Position numbers and translations under genes: made by a program
In this document: positions 49,246 through 56,621 of the stretch, piece after piece
Layout of the letters: each line of letters opens with the position of its first letter
How positions within the stretch are numbered: the first letter of the stretch is position 1
Notes under the pieces: model-generated
Told to the model about the DNA's origin: nothing
The model's database searches: none
What the model saw: only the letters and a program-made list of their open reading frames with translations
DNA from: a virus
Virus record (IMG/VR): IMGVR_UViG_3300025324_000011
Coordinates: 32,985 to 96,984 of that record
DNA: 64,000 nucleotides
Reading direction: 5' to 3' (one strand)

Positions 49246-49751
49246 ATGGGCAGTCGCCCCGTTGTCCTGTAATCGAAGTCCTTCGCGGTCTTTTCGATCA
49301 TTCTTGCCGTGATTGCTTCCATCTCCTGCACGGACAAGATTTCCAGCGGATTCGGCGAGTCGAAAGACGCCTCTTTCTTTTCCTCGGACTCCGGTGGTTT
49401 CTCTTCCATGGGCGCCGCCCTGTTGATCAACGGCCCCAGGGTTTCAGCAGCGAATTTCCGGAGAGCAGAGTTGAGCAGCTCCTCGACATCCGTCCGCGTA
49501 ATCGGCGGCGCCTCTTTTGCCGTCTCGCCGTGAATCAATTCGATGGATGCTCCCTTGCCGAGGACGCCTTCCAGAAATTCAATCGAAATCCCTTCGGGTA
49601 GCGCCACCTTGGCGGTACCGGCCCGCTGGAAGACGTGGCCGCCGACGTGCCCCTTGTCCGCTTTGCAAATGGATTCGCCGCGCAGCTCGCCGCACTCTTC
49701 CGGCGTCTTCGCAATTTCCTCTACCGCCTTCGTCTCAACCGGTTCATTCAT
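49242..49751 (-). CDS. Nested scaffold protein from internal start (169 aa)
   Basis: Inside the protease gene, CAGGAGGAACCGAAA sits eight bases before an in-frame ATG, a better site than that of the full gene. The product (MNEPVETKAVEEIAKTPEEC onward) would contain only the charged scaffold region and its zinc-like motif. Nested protease/scaffold starts are well known (lambda C/Nu3). Direct evidence is the ribosome site and frame. Confidence 0.6.
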   Translation of the reverse strand: MNEPVETKAVEEIAKTPEECGELRGESICKADKGHVGGHVFQRAGTAKVALPEGISIEFLEGVLGKGASIELIHGETAKEAPPITRTDVEELLNSALRKFAAETLGPLINRAAPMEEKPPESEEKKEASFDSPNPLEILSVQEMEAITARMIEKTAKDFDYRTTGRLPI

Positions 49752-50534
49752 TTTCGGTTCCTCCTGTGCCGGGAGACGTTTCTTGGAAATATCGTCCGCA
49801 GAAAGCTGAATCAACTCGAATCCATTGCCGTATCCGATGAGCTTCGCAAGCGCATCCGCCTTGTCTGGCGCCATTAGCAGCGGCATGCCATTGGTGAGGA
49901 CACCGCCCACGCTCTTGGCCTCTTCGTAGAGGCGGAAGCTCCAATCAAGGAGTGGAATCAAATCAATTCCAGCAGCAGCAGCGCCCTTTGCGAGGGCGAG
50001 TGGTTGATCAGGCACGGCGACCTTGGACACCTCGTAGAGCTCAAGCTCTTCGATGTCCATGCCCCGGCGCTGCTCGTTGAACGCGTATTTCATCATCTTG
50101 CCGCCGATTGAACACGCGCGCATGAGGCGCTCGGCGGTCAATCTGAAAATCGTCTCGCAGAGCATGCCGTGCTCTAGATCATCGGCAGACCAGAATTCGC
50201 AGACGGAAAAAGCCTTGCCGCCCTTGACTCCATGCTCGACGGATTGACCTATGGGGAGGCCCCAGTAGCTATGACAGGCAAGCCACACAGGATTAGAGTC
50301 GTACTGTTTGAAGGAGATGCCATCCTGCTTGATTGAGTCACGCGAGCGATCAGGGGCGGCTGCCGAGATGGTATGGAAGATCCGCCGTTTCGCGCGGTCC
50401 ACCTTCTCCGGGTCCATCATCCCGCCCTGCGCCGCGCACACAATCACATCGTCAAAGGAAACGCCCTTGTCCAACTCCGCCTTGACATCAGGGAGCCAAA
50501 CGCGCCGCCCGTTGGGTATCGATAAAGTGTCCAC
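49242..50534 (-). CDS. Prohead protease fused to scaffold region (430 aa)
   Basis: GTG start. Residues ~45-110 (SRDSIKQDGISFKQYDSNPV, HSYWGLPIGQSVEHGV) and YEVSKVAVPDQPLALAKGA near 185 are the S78 (HK97-type) protease. From residue ~260 the protein becomes a charged, helical scaffold-like region carrying a C-x6-C-x4-GHVGGH motif. It cleaves the prohead and itself. An internal in-frame start at 49751 can make the scaffold separately. Ends overlapping the capsid gene. Confidence 0.8.
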   Translation of the reverse strand: MDTLSIPNGRRVWLPDVKAELDKGVSFDDVIVCAAQGGMMDPEKVDRAKRRIFHTISAAAPDRSRDSIKQDGISFKQYDSNPVWLACHSYWGLPIGQSVEHGVKGGKAFSVCEFWSADDLEHGMLCETIFRLTAERLMRACSIGGKMMKYAFNEQRRGMDIEELELYEVSKVAVPDQPLALAKGAAAAGIDLIPLLDWSFRLYEEAKSVGGVLTNGMPLLMAPDKADALAKLIGYGNGFELIQLSADDISKKRLPAQEEPKMNEPVETKAVEEIAKTPEECGELRGESICKADKGHVGGHVFQRAGTAKVALPEGISIEFLEGVLGKGASIELIHGETAKEAPPITRTDVEELLNSALRKFAAETLGPLINRAAPMEEKPPESEEKKEASFDSPNPLEILSVQEMEAITARMIEKTAKDFDYRTTGRLPI

Positions 50535-50555
50535 CGCTAGCTATTGTGGCCAGGG

Positions 50556-50585
50556 TTGACGGACGCGCTACTGATTTGGCATAAT
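50556..50585 (+). promoter_or_regulatory. Candidate promoter for the 50613 cluster
   Basis: TTGACG at 50556-50561, an 18-base spacer, CATAAT at 50580-50585 (five of six to consensus). The gene starts 27 bases downstream with AGGGAAAAGGA. Confidence 0.55.
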
Positions 50586-50612
50586 GCGCAATATGGTCAC
50601 GAGGGAAAAGGA

Positions 50613-50906
50613 ATGAGCAGTCACCCGCAATTATCGTGCTGGCAATGTCGTCATCTCATCTACAGTCTGGCATGGTGCGGGACTGATATCACGCCAGGTG
50701 ACGCCTTCGAGCTGTCATGCGCGAAAAAACACTGGAAATTTGATCCGCAGGAGTCCACCGTCGGAGATTTTCGGCGCTCAATGTCCGCGGCAGAAACGTG
50801 CGCCGACTTTCTTGACTTCAAGATGGATCGCGCACCATGGATGATAGCGCGCGTTGAATTTGATCGCCTCAGCCCGAAGGAGCGCTGGTTCCGTCGTGGC
50901 GCTTAA
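50613..50906 (+). CDS. Cys-rich small protein (97 aa)
   Basis: ATG after GAGGGAAAAGGA. CWQCRHLIYSLAWC, ELSCAKKHW and ETCADF give a Cys-rich, probably zinc- or iron-binding protein. C-terminal region has DRLSPKERWFRRG. Divergent from the structural operon. No family recognised. Confidence 0.55.
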   Translation: MSSHPQLSCWQCRHLIYSLAWCGTDITPGDAFELSCAKKHWKFDPQESTVGDFRRSMSAAETCADFLDFKMDRAPWMIARVEFDRLSPKERWFRRGA

Positions 50907-51147
50907 CTCAGAAGCATATTGGGCCGCCAAGCGCGGCGCCTTTGGTGACTACCTCCGCGAGCTAAGGGGAGAGCGCTCGCGCCGCGTAATCGTCGCTGGA
51001 CTCGAAGGACGGAATCAGGACTGGTACCGCCATATCGAAGACGGCAACCGCAGCTTCCTGCGGACAAGCGAAATCGGCGAGCTGGCGCAAGCTCTCGGCG
51101 TACCAGCCAACGACATATTCCGGAGGGCCCAGAAAGCTGGGTATTGA
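50896..51147 (+). CDS. XRE-like helix-turn-helix regulator (83 aa), GTG start
   Basis: GTG with GGAG twelve bases upstream. FGDYLRELRGERSRRVIVAG, WYRHIEDGNRSFLRTSEIGE and LAQALGVPANDIF follow the lambda-repressor-like HTH order. Too short for a full repressor with an oligomerisation domain. Overlaps the upstream gene by 11 bases. Confidence 0.6.
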   Translation: MALNSEAYWAAKRGAFGDYLRELRGERSRRVIVAGLEGRNQDWYRHIEDGNRSFLRTSEIGELAQALGVPANDIFRRAQKAGY

Positions 51148-51148
51148 A

Positions 51149-51304
51149 ATGAACGATGCTGCGGCGGCGTGGTTATGTGGCCTCGCAATATTGATGGTAA
51201 TCACGATGCTGATATACAAACTGCTGAAACGGCCGCGCAAGCCTACTGCGTCCTTCCAGCCGTCCTGTCCTTGTCTCCTTCTTCCTACGCTAGAGTTAGT
51301 GTAG
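51149..51304 (+). CDS. Micro membrane protein (51 aa)
   Basis: One membrane helix (WLCGLAILMVITMLIYKLL) followed by a Lys/Arg/Pro-rich and Cys-Pro-Cys tail. Starts just after the HTH gene without a strong ribosome site. Its 3' end overlaps the divergent promoter region of the RHH gene. Function unknown. Confidence 0.4.
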   Translation: MNDAAAAWLCGLAILMVITMLIYKLLKRPRKPTASFQPSCPCLLLPTLELV

Positions 51305-51385
51305 TCCCATTGGGAACCGATGTCAAGGGGTTTCTGGAAACTTTCTCATCTTGACTTTGTAGCCCCATTGGGCTAGAGTCTGAGC
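51298..51385. promoter_or_regulatory. Divergent promoters with repeated operator
   Basis: Plus: TTGACT (51351), 17 bases, TAGAGT (51374-51379), then six bases to ATG. Minus: TTGACA (51326 to 51321), 17 bases, TACACT (51303 to 51298). Each spacer holds a copy of TAGyCCCATTGGG (51302 and 51360), a near-palindrome. The RHH product downstream is the natural candidate to bind them. Confidence 0.55.
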
Positions 51386-51589
51386 ATGGCTAGACCGAAG
51401 ATGGAAGAGTTACGCCGGCATAGCGCCTCCATGCGAGTCCGTCTCCTGCCTGAGCATGACTCCCTGATCCGCGAAGCTGCCGAGCATGCCGTCAGGCGCA
51501 AAGGCTCCGGCGACCTGAGCGACTGGCTTCGGGAGGCCCTGGTCTCGGCGGCTCGCCGCGAGTTGAAGAGGGACGGCGGGGAGGCATAG
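51386..51589 (+). CDS. RHH regulator (67 aa), leaderless layout
   Basis: ASMRVRLLPEHDSLIREAAE then SGDLSDWLREALVSAARREL fits the RHH fold. ATG is six bases after the -10 box, with no Shine-Dalgarno sequence, so the mRNA is probably leaderless. Likely autoregulated through the CCCATTGGG operators. Followed directly by a terminator hairpin overlapping its stop codon. Confidence 0.6.
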   Translation: MARPKMEELRRHSASMRVRLLPEHDSLIREAAEHAVRRKGSGDLSDWLREALVSAARRELKRDGGEA

Positions 51590-51607
51590 GACCTCCCGCA
51601 CCGTCCC
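51566..51607 (+). terminator. Terminator-like hairpin at the RHH stop codon
   Basis: GGGACGG and GGGGAGG pair with CCTCCC and CCGTCCC around ATAGGA. Long GC stem but no T tract. Confidence 0.45.
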
Positions 51608-51720
51608 TGCGGCGGTATGCGGGAGCGGGGAAGGCTAGGCCGAAGCAACTCGGCTAGCTGGCCGCTCCCGCGTGTGGTGCCTGGAGAATCGGCCCACATG
51701 GCGGCACCCCCTTTCCGGGG

Positions 51721-51750
51721 TTGCGACGCGGGCCGCCTGAGTGCTATACT
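51721..51750 (+). promoter_or_regulatory. Extended -10 promoter
   Basis: TTGCGA, 18-base spacer, TGC-TATACT: an extended -10 (TGnTATACT). No ORF follows; a terminator lies about 75 bases after the predicted start. Confidence 0.5.
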
Positions 51751-51756
51751 GCGCGG

Positions 51757-51831
51757 TCTGTTGAGATCTCAGACGGCCTTTGTCTGGTTCTCTGAATCGC
51801 CAGCGGTTAGTCCCCGCTGGCGATTCCATTT
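51757..51831 (+). ncRNA. Candidate small RNA (~75 nt)
   Basis: Bounded by an extended -10 promoter and a strong terminator. The transcript would fold a first hairpin CAGAC-ggccttt-GTCTG (51769-51785) and then the terminator stem. A GAGATCTC palindrome lies in its 5' part. No reading frame of note. Could be antisense or sRNA; targets unknown. Confidence 0.45.
51794..51831 (+). terminator. Rho-independent terminator
   Basis: GAATCGCCAGCGG, loop TTAGTCC, CCGCTGGCGATTC, then CATTTTT. A perfect 13-base stem. Confidence 0.8.
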
Positions 51832-51934
51832 TTAAGGGGCAATCTCGGGAAATTGGCTCGACCTGGGAGAGAAATCGAGAAATTTTCTCCCAGACTCGGC
51901 AAGCCTGGGAGAAAATTATGGCTCCGCTTGGAGT

Positions 51935-52930
51935 TTAAACCCATGGTTTTCTAAGCAACCTCAAAAGATACTTGCGGAACTGAGCTTCCGGCGAGTTTTC
52001 TAGATACCATTGTAACTGCGCCGAAGGTAGGTTGTCTAGGTACTTCCGGATCAGCGCATCCGGTTTATTGGCGAGGTACTTCTGCAATGTTGATACGGGA
52101 TCTGGATCGTCCAGAGACTCGCCGGAATGCCACTGCGCAACCCGTTCTGCTCGGCTGGCGAGATGAGCCGTGGCCGGAGCAATCTGTTTATGCCGCGCAA
52201 AGGCGACCGCAAGTCCTACCAGAACGCCGAGGGCTATGCCCGGAACACCCGGCAGGAGTGTTCCAAAAATGAGTGTGGCGCCGAAAATCGAGCCGACCGA
52301 TTCGGCGATTATGCCCGGTGAAGTTTCCTTGCCGCGATCAAGGCCGAGGTTTTTTTGCAGCTCGTCTTGCATTTTCTTGAACTTTGGCAGGACATCATCA
52401 ATTGCTCGCACGGTGGCGTAATCCTCTGCGGACAGGCGTTTGGGCGCAACGCTGCTTAAAGCCTCAAGAGACACAGCGTAAGCATCGCGCACCAAGAGGG
52501 TAGCCTCTCGTATCGTTTCTAGGTCATCGATTATGAATTCCTGATCTCGAATTAGGTCTTGCCACTTCACGCGCGTATGGCGCGGCGCTTGCGCTTGCGT
52601 TTTTCGAAGCTCTTGCAACCTTATTTGACTGCCGCGCAGTTCCGCTTCCGCCCAATCAATGCTGGACTGTTGCCGAAAAATTTCCTCGGTCAGAGTCTTC
52701 CGTAAGGCCGTAAGGTTTTCTTCTAGGATGCCATGCTGCTGGATATCAGCTACCATCTTAGGTAGACCGCTGATCAATTCTTGAGCTGAACGCAAAAAAT
52801 CCGATCTTCGTTCAGCCGCTCTCGTCCGATCTATGGTGCGCCACTCATCCATTGTGCTCACGAGCGCAGCCGGATTCCACGCTTGACTAACATAGTCATG
52901 CAGGAAAAAGGTGGGGGGCATAGCCGGCAT
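51935..52930 (-). CDS. Coiled-coil membrane protein with 11-residue C-terminal repeats (331 aa)
   Basis: Residues ~25-195 are helical and heptad-rich (LTALRKTLTEEIFRQQSSID). A long hydrophobic Gly-rich span (VGSIFGATLIFGTLLPGVPG, then LGVLVGLAVAFA) at ~212-245 looks membrane-inserting or hairpin-forming. The C-terminus repeats Y-L-x-N-x-P-x-A four times (KYLANKPDALI, KYLDNLPSAQL, WYLENSPEAQF, KYLLRLLRKP). The lone minus gene in a regulatory island with its own promoter resembles a moron. Role in superinfection exclusion or abortive infection is inference. Confidence 0.55.
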   Translation of the reverse strand: MPAMPPTFFLHDYVSQAWNPAALVSTMDEWRTIDRTRAAERRSDFLRSAQELISGLPKMVADIQQHGILEENLTALRKTLTEEIFRQQSSIDWAEAELRGSQIRLQELRKTQAQAPRHTRVKWQDLIRDQEFIIDDLETIREATLLVRDAYAVSLEALSSVAPKRLSAEDYATVRAIDDVLPKFKKMQDELQKNLGLDRGKETSPGIIAESVGSIFGATLIFGTLLPGVPGIALGVLVGLAVAFARHKQIAPATAHLASRAERVAQWHSGESLDDPDPVSTLQKYLANKPDALIRKYLDNLPSAQLQWYLENSPEAQFRKYLLRLLRKPWV

Positions 52931-52937
52931 GCCGCCG

Positions 52938-52964
52938 ATTCTATAGGAGATTCCCGGCTGTCAA
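52938..52964 (-). promoter_or_regulatory. Candidate promoter of the repeat-bearing membrane gene
   Basis: Minus strand: TTGACA, 15 bases (short), TAGAAT, then seven bases to ATG with no Shine-Dalgarno sequence. Layout is leaderless, as for the RHH genes. Confidence 0.4.
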
Positions 52965-52987
52965 CCACCAGCAAAGTGTACCATACT

Positions 52988-53220
52988 GCTAGTACAGCGG
53001 TGCAGCCCCCGCCTTCGGGAGAAGAGGGCTGCACTAGCGCCCGCTCGTATAGCCGTGCCCCCATCCGCCCTAACCATCAACGTCTAAGAGACGCCAAGGA
53101 GCGGCAGGCAAGGTGAGGCCATACGGTCGCTCGGGCCGCTACGGTGGATGTGGTGGGAAGATGCGCTCTCCCCTCCTGGAGGGGAGGTTAGACCGGTCCG
53201 GCAGGTTTGCGGACCGGTCT
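52988..53220. other. Gene-free stretch with three strong hairpins
   Basis: GCTAGT...GTGCAGCCC pairs with GGGCTGCACTAGC (52988-53038); CTCCCCT-cctgg-AGGGGAG (53168-53186); AGACCGGTCC-11-GGACCGGTCT (53190-53220). No T tracts. Lies between the divergent genes at 52930 and 53294; may be attachment, insulating or RNA-structure sequence. No gene seen from 52931 to 53293. Confidence 0.5.
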
Positions 53221-53293
53221 GGGCGTAACTTTGCAAGGGACAGCGCTACCCAAATTTCCCATTAAAATTGTCCCTGACGCAGCCAGGTAATCG

Positions 53294-53548
53294 ATGAGAA
53301 GCTCGGAACTTTGCGGATATTTCTTTGACAATGGGTGGACTTGCACTCGCCGCAGAGGACACGATGGGCTGCATGAGGCTCATGGATTCAGAGGACGAAC
53401 GATGCACGTACAGGGCTCCGACGCATGCCGCGAAGGCGCCATCGACTTCTCCGATGCGACAGTACAGCTCGCTACAGCTAACTCCGCCTTAGATTCATTG
53501 CTGAGCATCCTTGCGTGGCTGATTGAACGCCTTAAGATCAGACCATAG
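53294..53548 (+). CDS. Small protein with C/GHxGxH motif (84 aa)
   Basis: CGYFFDNGWTCTRRRGHDGLHE at the N-terminus is the C-x9-C-x4-GH-x-G-x-H pattern also found at 15172 and in the protease gene. The C-terminal half is a helix (ALDSLLSILAWLIERLKI). It is an isolated plus-strand gene ended by a long hairpin terminator. Function unknown. Confidence 0.55.
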   Translation: MRSSELCGYFFDNGWTCTRRRGHDGLHEAHGFRGRTMHVQGSDACREGAIDFSDATVQLATANSALDSLLSILAWLIERLKIRP

Positions 53549-53559
53549 CGAGCGGATGG

Positions 53560-53579
53560 CCCCCCCCCCCCTTTTTTTT
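53560..53579 (+). repeat. Homopolymer tract C12 T8
   Basis: Twelve C then eight T between the stop at 53548 and an 18-base hairpin. The window also ends in eleven C (63990-64000). May be a phase-variable tract or an assembly weakness. Confidence 0.7.
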
Positions 53580-53583
53580 ATAG

Positions 53584-53630
53584 ACCACGCAGGCAAGGCC
53601 CCGATGAGGGCCTTGCCTGCGTGGTTCTTT
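53584..53630 (+). terminator. Long hairpin terminator
   Basis: ACCACGCAGGCAAGGCCC, loop CGATGA, GGGCCTTGCCTGCGTGGT, then TCTTT. A perfect 18-base stem ending the gene at 53294; also faces the minus gene ending at 53647. Confidence 0.75.
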
Positions 53631-53646
53631 GTTGGGGAATCCGGCG

Positions 53647-54180
53647 TCAGCGAACGGTCGTGGTACCACAGCCCCACTCGCTGAGGTGCGTGTTATCGCC
53701 AGCAATACATTGACACTGCTGTCCGTGTCCTTCCGTGGGGCTATCAACCGTGATGCACATCCACAAAGTGGTGGTCGTTTGGCTACCATCGGCGCGTGCG
53801 TGCGGCATTGACTCGGTTCCAACTCGCGGTGGGGCGCCGTTGTAGGAGTTCATACAACTGAGGTTTCCGACTTTCCAGCCACCGCAAAACGTCACTACGT
53901 CGAGCGTACACCCAGCGGAGAAGCACTTCATATCCTCGCCGCGAAGGGTTCCTCCCTCATCGAATTTACACCACCCCTGCGACGCATTGCCTGAGAAATC
54001 AAATGGGCCGGTGGCGCTGTTTGCGCAACTTCCCGTCGTCACGTGCCGCTGGTGGATTCCCGGAGCCCAGGGGCTGAAAAAGCCCCCGCAGTCGTCGGCT
54101 TGACTAAAAAGTTGCCGCGGAAGCAAAAACACGAAAACCAGGCAGACCACTGCGAGAAAACACACCGCTTTCGTTCGCAT
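53647..54180 (-). CDS. Secreted Cys-rich protein (177 aa)
   Basis: Signal peptide (KAVCFLAVVCLVFVFLLP, cleavage near FSQA-D at ~28). The mature part has about twelve Cys (for example DDCGGFF, GWCKFDEGG, TFCGGWKVGNLSCMN, QQCQCIAGD), consistent with a disulfide-rich secreted protein. Ribosome site AAAGGAGAAGGTATCT. Located at the end of the left-reading portal block. Function unknown. Confidence 0.6.
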   Translation of the reverse strand: MRTKAVCFLAVVCLVFVFLLPRQLFSQADDCGGFFSPWAPGIHQRHVTTGSCANSATGPFDFSGNASQGWCKFDEGGTLRGEDMKCFSAGCTLDVVTFCGGWKVGNLSCMNSYNGAPPRVGTESMPHARADGSQTTTTLWMCITVDSPTEGHGQQCQCIAGDNTHLSEWGCGTTTVR

Positions 54181-54278
54181 AGATACCTTCTCCTTTCCTT
54201 TTTCTGGAGCCGTTGTTTTTGATTGCTCCGGGCATCCCTCGGCGAGGGACACCCGCGGCCGTCAAGCGCACCGTAAAC

Positions 54279-56420
54279 TCAGTCGGCCAAGGCAATCAAC
54301 CGCCTAACAATTGTCTTCGCGTCCAATCCTACGCCCGTTCGCAGTAGTCCATTCTCAGTTCCAAGATCGGAGACCAGCTTATTCAGGCGATCGATCTCGG
54401 TCCGCAGCCTTATCACTTCGCTGCTGTCTGGCGTCGGCGAAGGATCAGGCTTCGGCGGCCCTGGTTCAGGCTTCGGATCGGGTTTCGGCAGCGGCTGCTT
54501 CGGCATGACCAGTGCGTAGTACGCCACGATTGGCATGCCGCCTTGGTCACGCGCGCCGTTCCAGGCCATGGCGAGGTCGGTAAAAATCTCTTTCCATAGA
54601 GGATCCCCGTCCGAAACAGGAAGATCAATGATTATACCGAACACCCCGGCCGCGTTGGCTCTCCGTACTAGTTCAATGGAGAAGGTCTCTCCCACCAAGA
54701 GCCCCTTCCCATCCTTAATCCCTCTTGTCTGACCATAGGCCGCGACCCAGAGGCCGTCCGTAGCAGGCTCCGGGAATGGCGCTTCCGGAAACAGAGTCCC
54801 CGTTGGATACTTCTGCGCCGACCCGCCTCCGACGCGCATAGCGGTCATCGTGAATCCAAGGGATTTTAGCGCCGATGCCATAATCCGCACGTGCTTATCC
54901 TCCTGCGGCTTAGGCCGCGGTCCATTTCCTTCATCAAGGCCAGAAACGATTTCTATGACGTGTCCGAAAGGAGGGATGTACGCTCTCGGCTGCTCGCTAT
55001 CAAGCTGTTCATCTCGAAGAACCCATGTTTTTGGCAGTGCTAAGCCAATAACGATCGCTCCGGGACCAAGCGCTGTTTTCGTCGGTAATTTGACGAGTAA
55101 CCCACCTGCTTCGCTTAACAGGGTTGCTTTCATTCCATCCCAAAGAAGTCGATAAATAGCGGTAGCCCCCCAGGGAACTTGGATTCCGCCCTTCTGTTCA
55201 CCGCTTGCCTCCAATCGGTGATGACCCCTACCCTGACGTCCAATCGTCCAAGCGAATCCCTGCTTCCACTTCTTCTGATTATCAATCGGCCCAACGCTGA
55301 CGCCGATCAACGGGATAATGCCACCCGCGGGGCGATTATTCGGAAACGACACGCGCACCTTGAGATCTAAGGGAAGTCCATCATATGGAATGACAAGCGA
55401 GGTTGACGAGGATGGAGCGCTGCGCCCTGGATCTCGAGGAAGTACAATCCGCGTACCACTATTGATTACTGGCCGCGGCTGAGGTTCTGATGGTTTTTTA
55501 TCTGATGCCGGCGCATCCGCTTCGTCGAACCATGGCACTAGATGCAAACCGACAGTGATATCGCTTACGAGAAGCCCCGGAGGCAGCGGTAGGACATTGT
55601 CGCCGTAAACATCAGAACCATACCGAATGAACGCGCTGTCAATACCATCGATTTCTGCCCAAGAATAATCTCCGCGACGCGCGCGAAATCCTCCATCTGG
55701 CGGCAGGAACCTGCGCTCCTTGGTAACGTTATCCCAAGTCCCCGCAAGAATCGGAGTTGTATTGCTGTTAATCGTTCTGGCGTGAACGACCGCCTTGCCA
55801 CCCTCTGTTTCTACGATCCTGATTGGATACGCCACCGGTAGATCTTGGATGTCTAGGTCAAGGGAGGCCATGTAGAGATCGTGGAGTCTCTGCTTGAGCA
55901 GCAGGCCGGCATGATACGTCCACTTCATTCGAAGCCCATATTTGGCGGCCTGCGCCCACGATTCCGCCTGCTTGAGTCCGGCTTGATCGTCGCGCGCCAA
56001 GGCGAGCAGCCACTCATACCTGCCTGCGTGCGGATAGTGGCCACCGCTACGTTGCCCGAACCATAGGCACGTTCCATCTCCGCACTCTGTGGCCTCCAGA
56101 AATGCAAGAAACCAAGAACACCAGCTGGCGGCCGATGGGATCTCGGTTGAGACCGACGCTTCGGCCAAAAAACTCCAATCGCTATAAATCCACGAACAGA
56201 CCTCGGTACCACCCCAAGAGAGGCGCTCACGTTGGTGCCGCTCGTGCCAAGAGGCGACAGCGCGATCCTTGTTTTCGCCCAAGAGAATTCGTACAGCGTC
56301 ACGGAGGCGCGGGCGATTTTCTCCTGGTTGGTTATCGTTCTTGTAGCCGAAAGTGTTTGGGGCCTTACCCTCGATGGCTGCAAGAAGTTCCTGGCCGAGG
56401 GTCTGTTCGTCGCCAGCCAC
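54279..56420 (-). CDS. Large unknown protein with Pro-rich linker and C-terminal helix (713 aa)
   Basis: The first ~190 residues are Trp- and Cys-rich (WSFLAEASVSTEIPSAASWC, CGDGTCLWFGQRSGGHYPH). The middle is strand-rich with FAWTIGRQGRGHHRLEASGE. Residues ~560-650 (LWVAAYGQTRGIKDGKGLLV, AAGVFGIIIDLPVSDGDPLW, GMPIVAYYALVMPK) look like part of a TIM-barrel-like hydrolase domain. Then a Pro/Lys/Asp linker and a coiled coil (RLRTEIDRLNKLVSDLG). Structural or lytic roles are both possible; no family recognised. Confidence 0.5.
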   Translation of the reverse strand: MAGDEQTLGQELLAAIEGKAPNTFGYKNDNQPGENRPRLRDAVRILLGENKDRAVASWHERHQRERLSWGGTEVCSWIYSDWSFLAEASVSTEIPSAASWCSWFLAFLEATECGDGTCLWFGQRSGGHYPHAGRYEWLLALARDDQAGLKQAESWAQAAKYGLRMKWTYHAGLLLKQRLHDLYMASLDLDIQDLPVAYPIRIVETEGGKAVVHARTINSNTTPILAGTWDNVTKERRFLPPDGGFRARRGDYSWAEIDGIDSAFIRYGSDVYGDNVLPLPPGLLVSDITVGLHLVPWFDEADAPASDKKPSEPQPRPVINSGTRIVLPRDPGRSAPSSSTSLVIPYDGLPLDLKVRVSFPNNRPAGGIIPLIGVSVGPIDNQKKWKQGFAWTIGRQGRGHHRLEASGEQKGGIQVPWGATAIYRLLWDGMKATLLSEAGGLLVKLPTKTALGPGAIVIGLALPKTWVLRDEQLDSEQPRAYIPPFGHVIEIVSGLDEGNGPRPKPQEDKHVRIMASALKSLGFTMTAMRVGGGSAQKYPTGTLFPEAPFPEPATDGLWVAAYGQTRGIKDGKGLLVGETFSIELVRRANAAGVFGIIIDLPVSDGDPLWKEIFTDLAMAWNGARDQGGMPIVAYYALVMPKQPLPKPDPKPEPGPPKPDPSPTPDSSEVIRLRTEIDRLNKLVSDLGTENGLLRTGVGLDAKTIVRRLIALAD

Positions 56421-56608
56421 TAGATTTCCTTCGTGCGTACGGAACGCATTTCAGTCTTGGCGGTCAGCGCTGGTAATGCGCGATTGACGGATAAACACTC
56501 CTTCATGCGCGCGAAGCTATCCTGTTCATATAACCTCGCGAATGAGTCCTCGTTGACCTGCGACCAAACAACGTTTTCATTGTACCAGTGGATGCGATAA
56601 GTTGCCAT
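56420..56608 (-). CDS. Small unknown protein (62 aa)
   Basis: ATG after TGAGGTGGTTACC; TAG overlaps the ATG of the next gene. Begins MATYRIHWYNENVVWSQVNE, an aromatic beta-like start, then ARLYEQDSFARMKECL. No family recognised. Confidence 0.5.
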   Translation of the reverse strand: MATYRIHWYNENVVWSQVNEDSFARLYEQDSFARMKECLSVNRALPALTAKTEMRSVRTKEI

Positions 56609-56621
56609 GGTAACCACCACC

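Noticed and set aside
51841-51934. Repeated CTGGGAGA/TCTCCCAG words downstream of the small RNA terminator
   Set aside because: May be operators or a weak hairpin, but no promoter or regulator can be linked to them.
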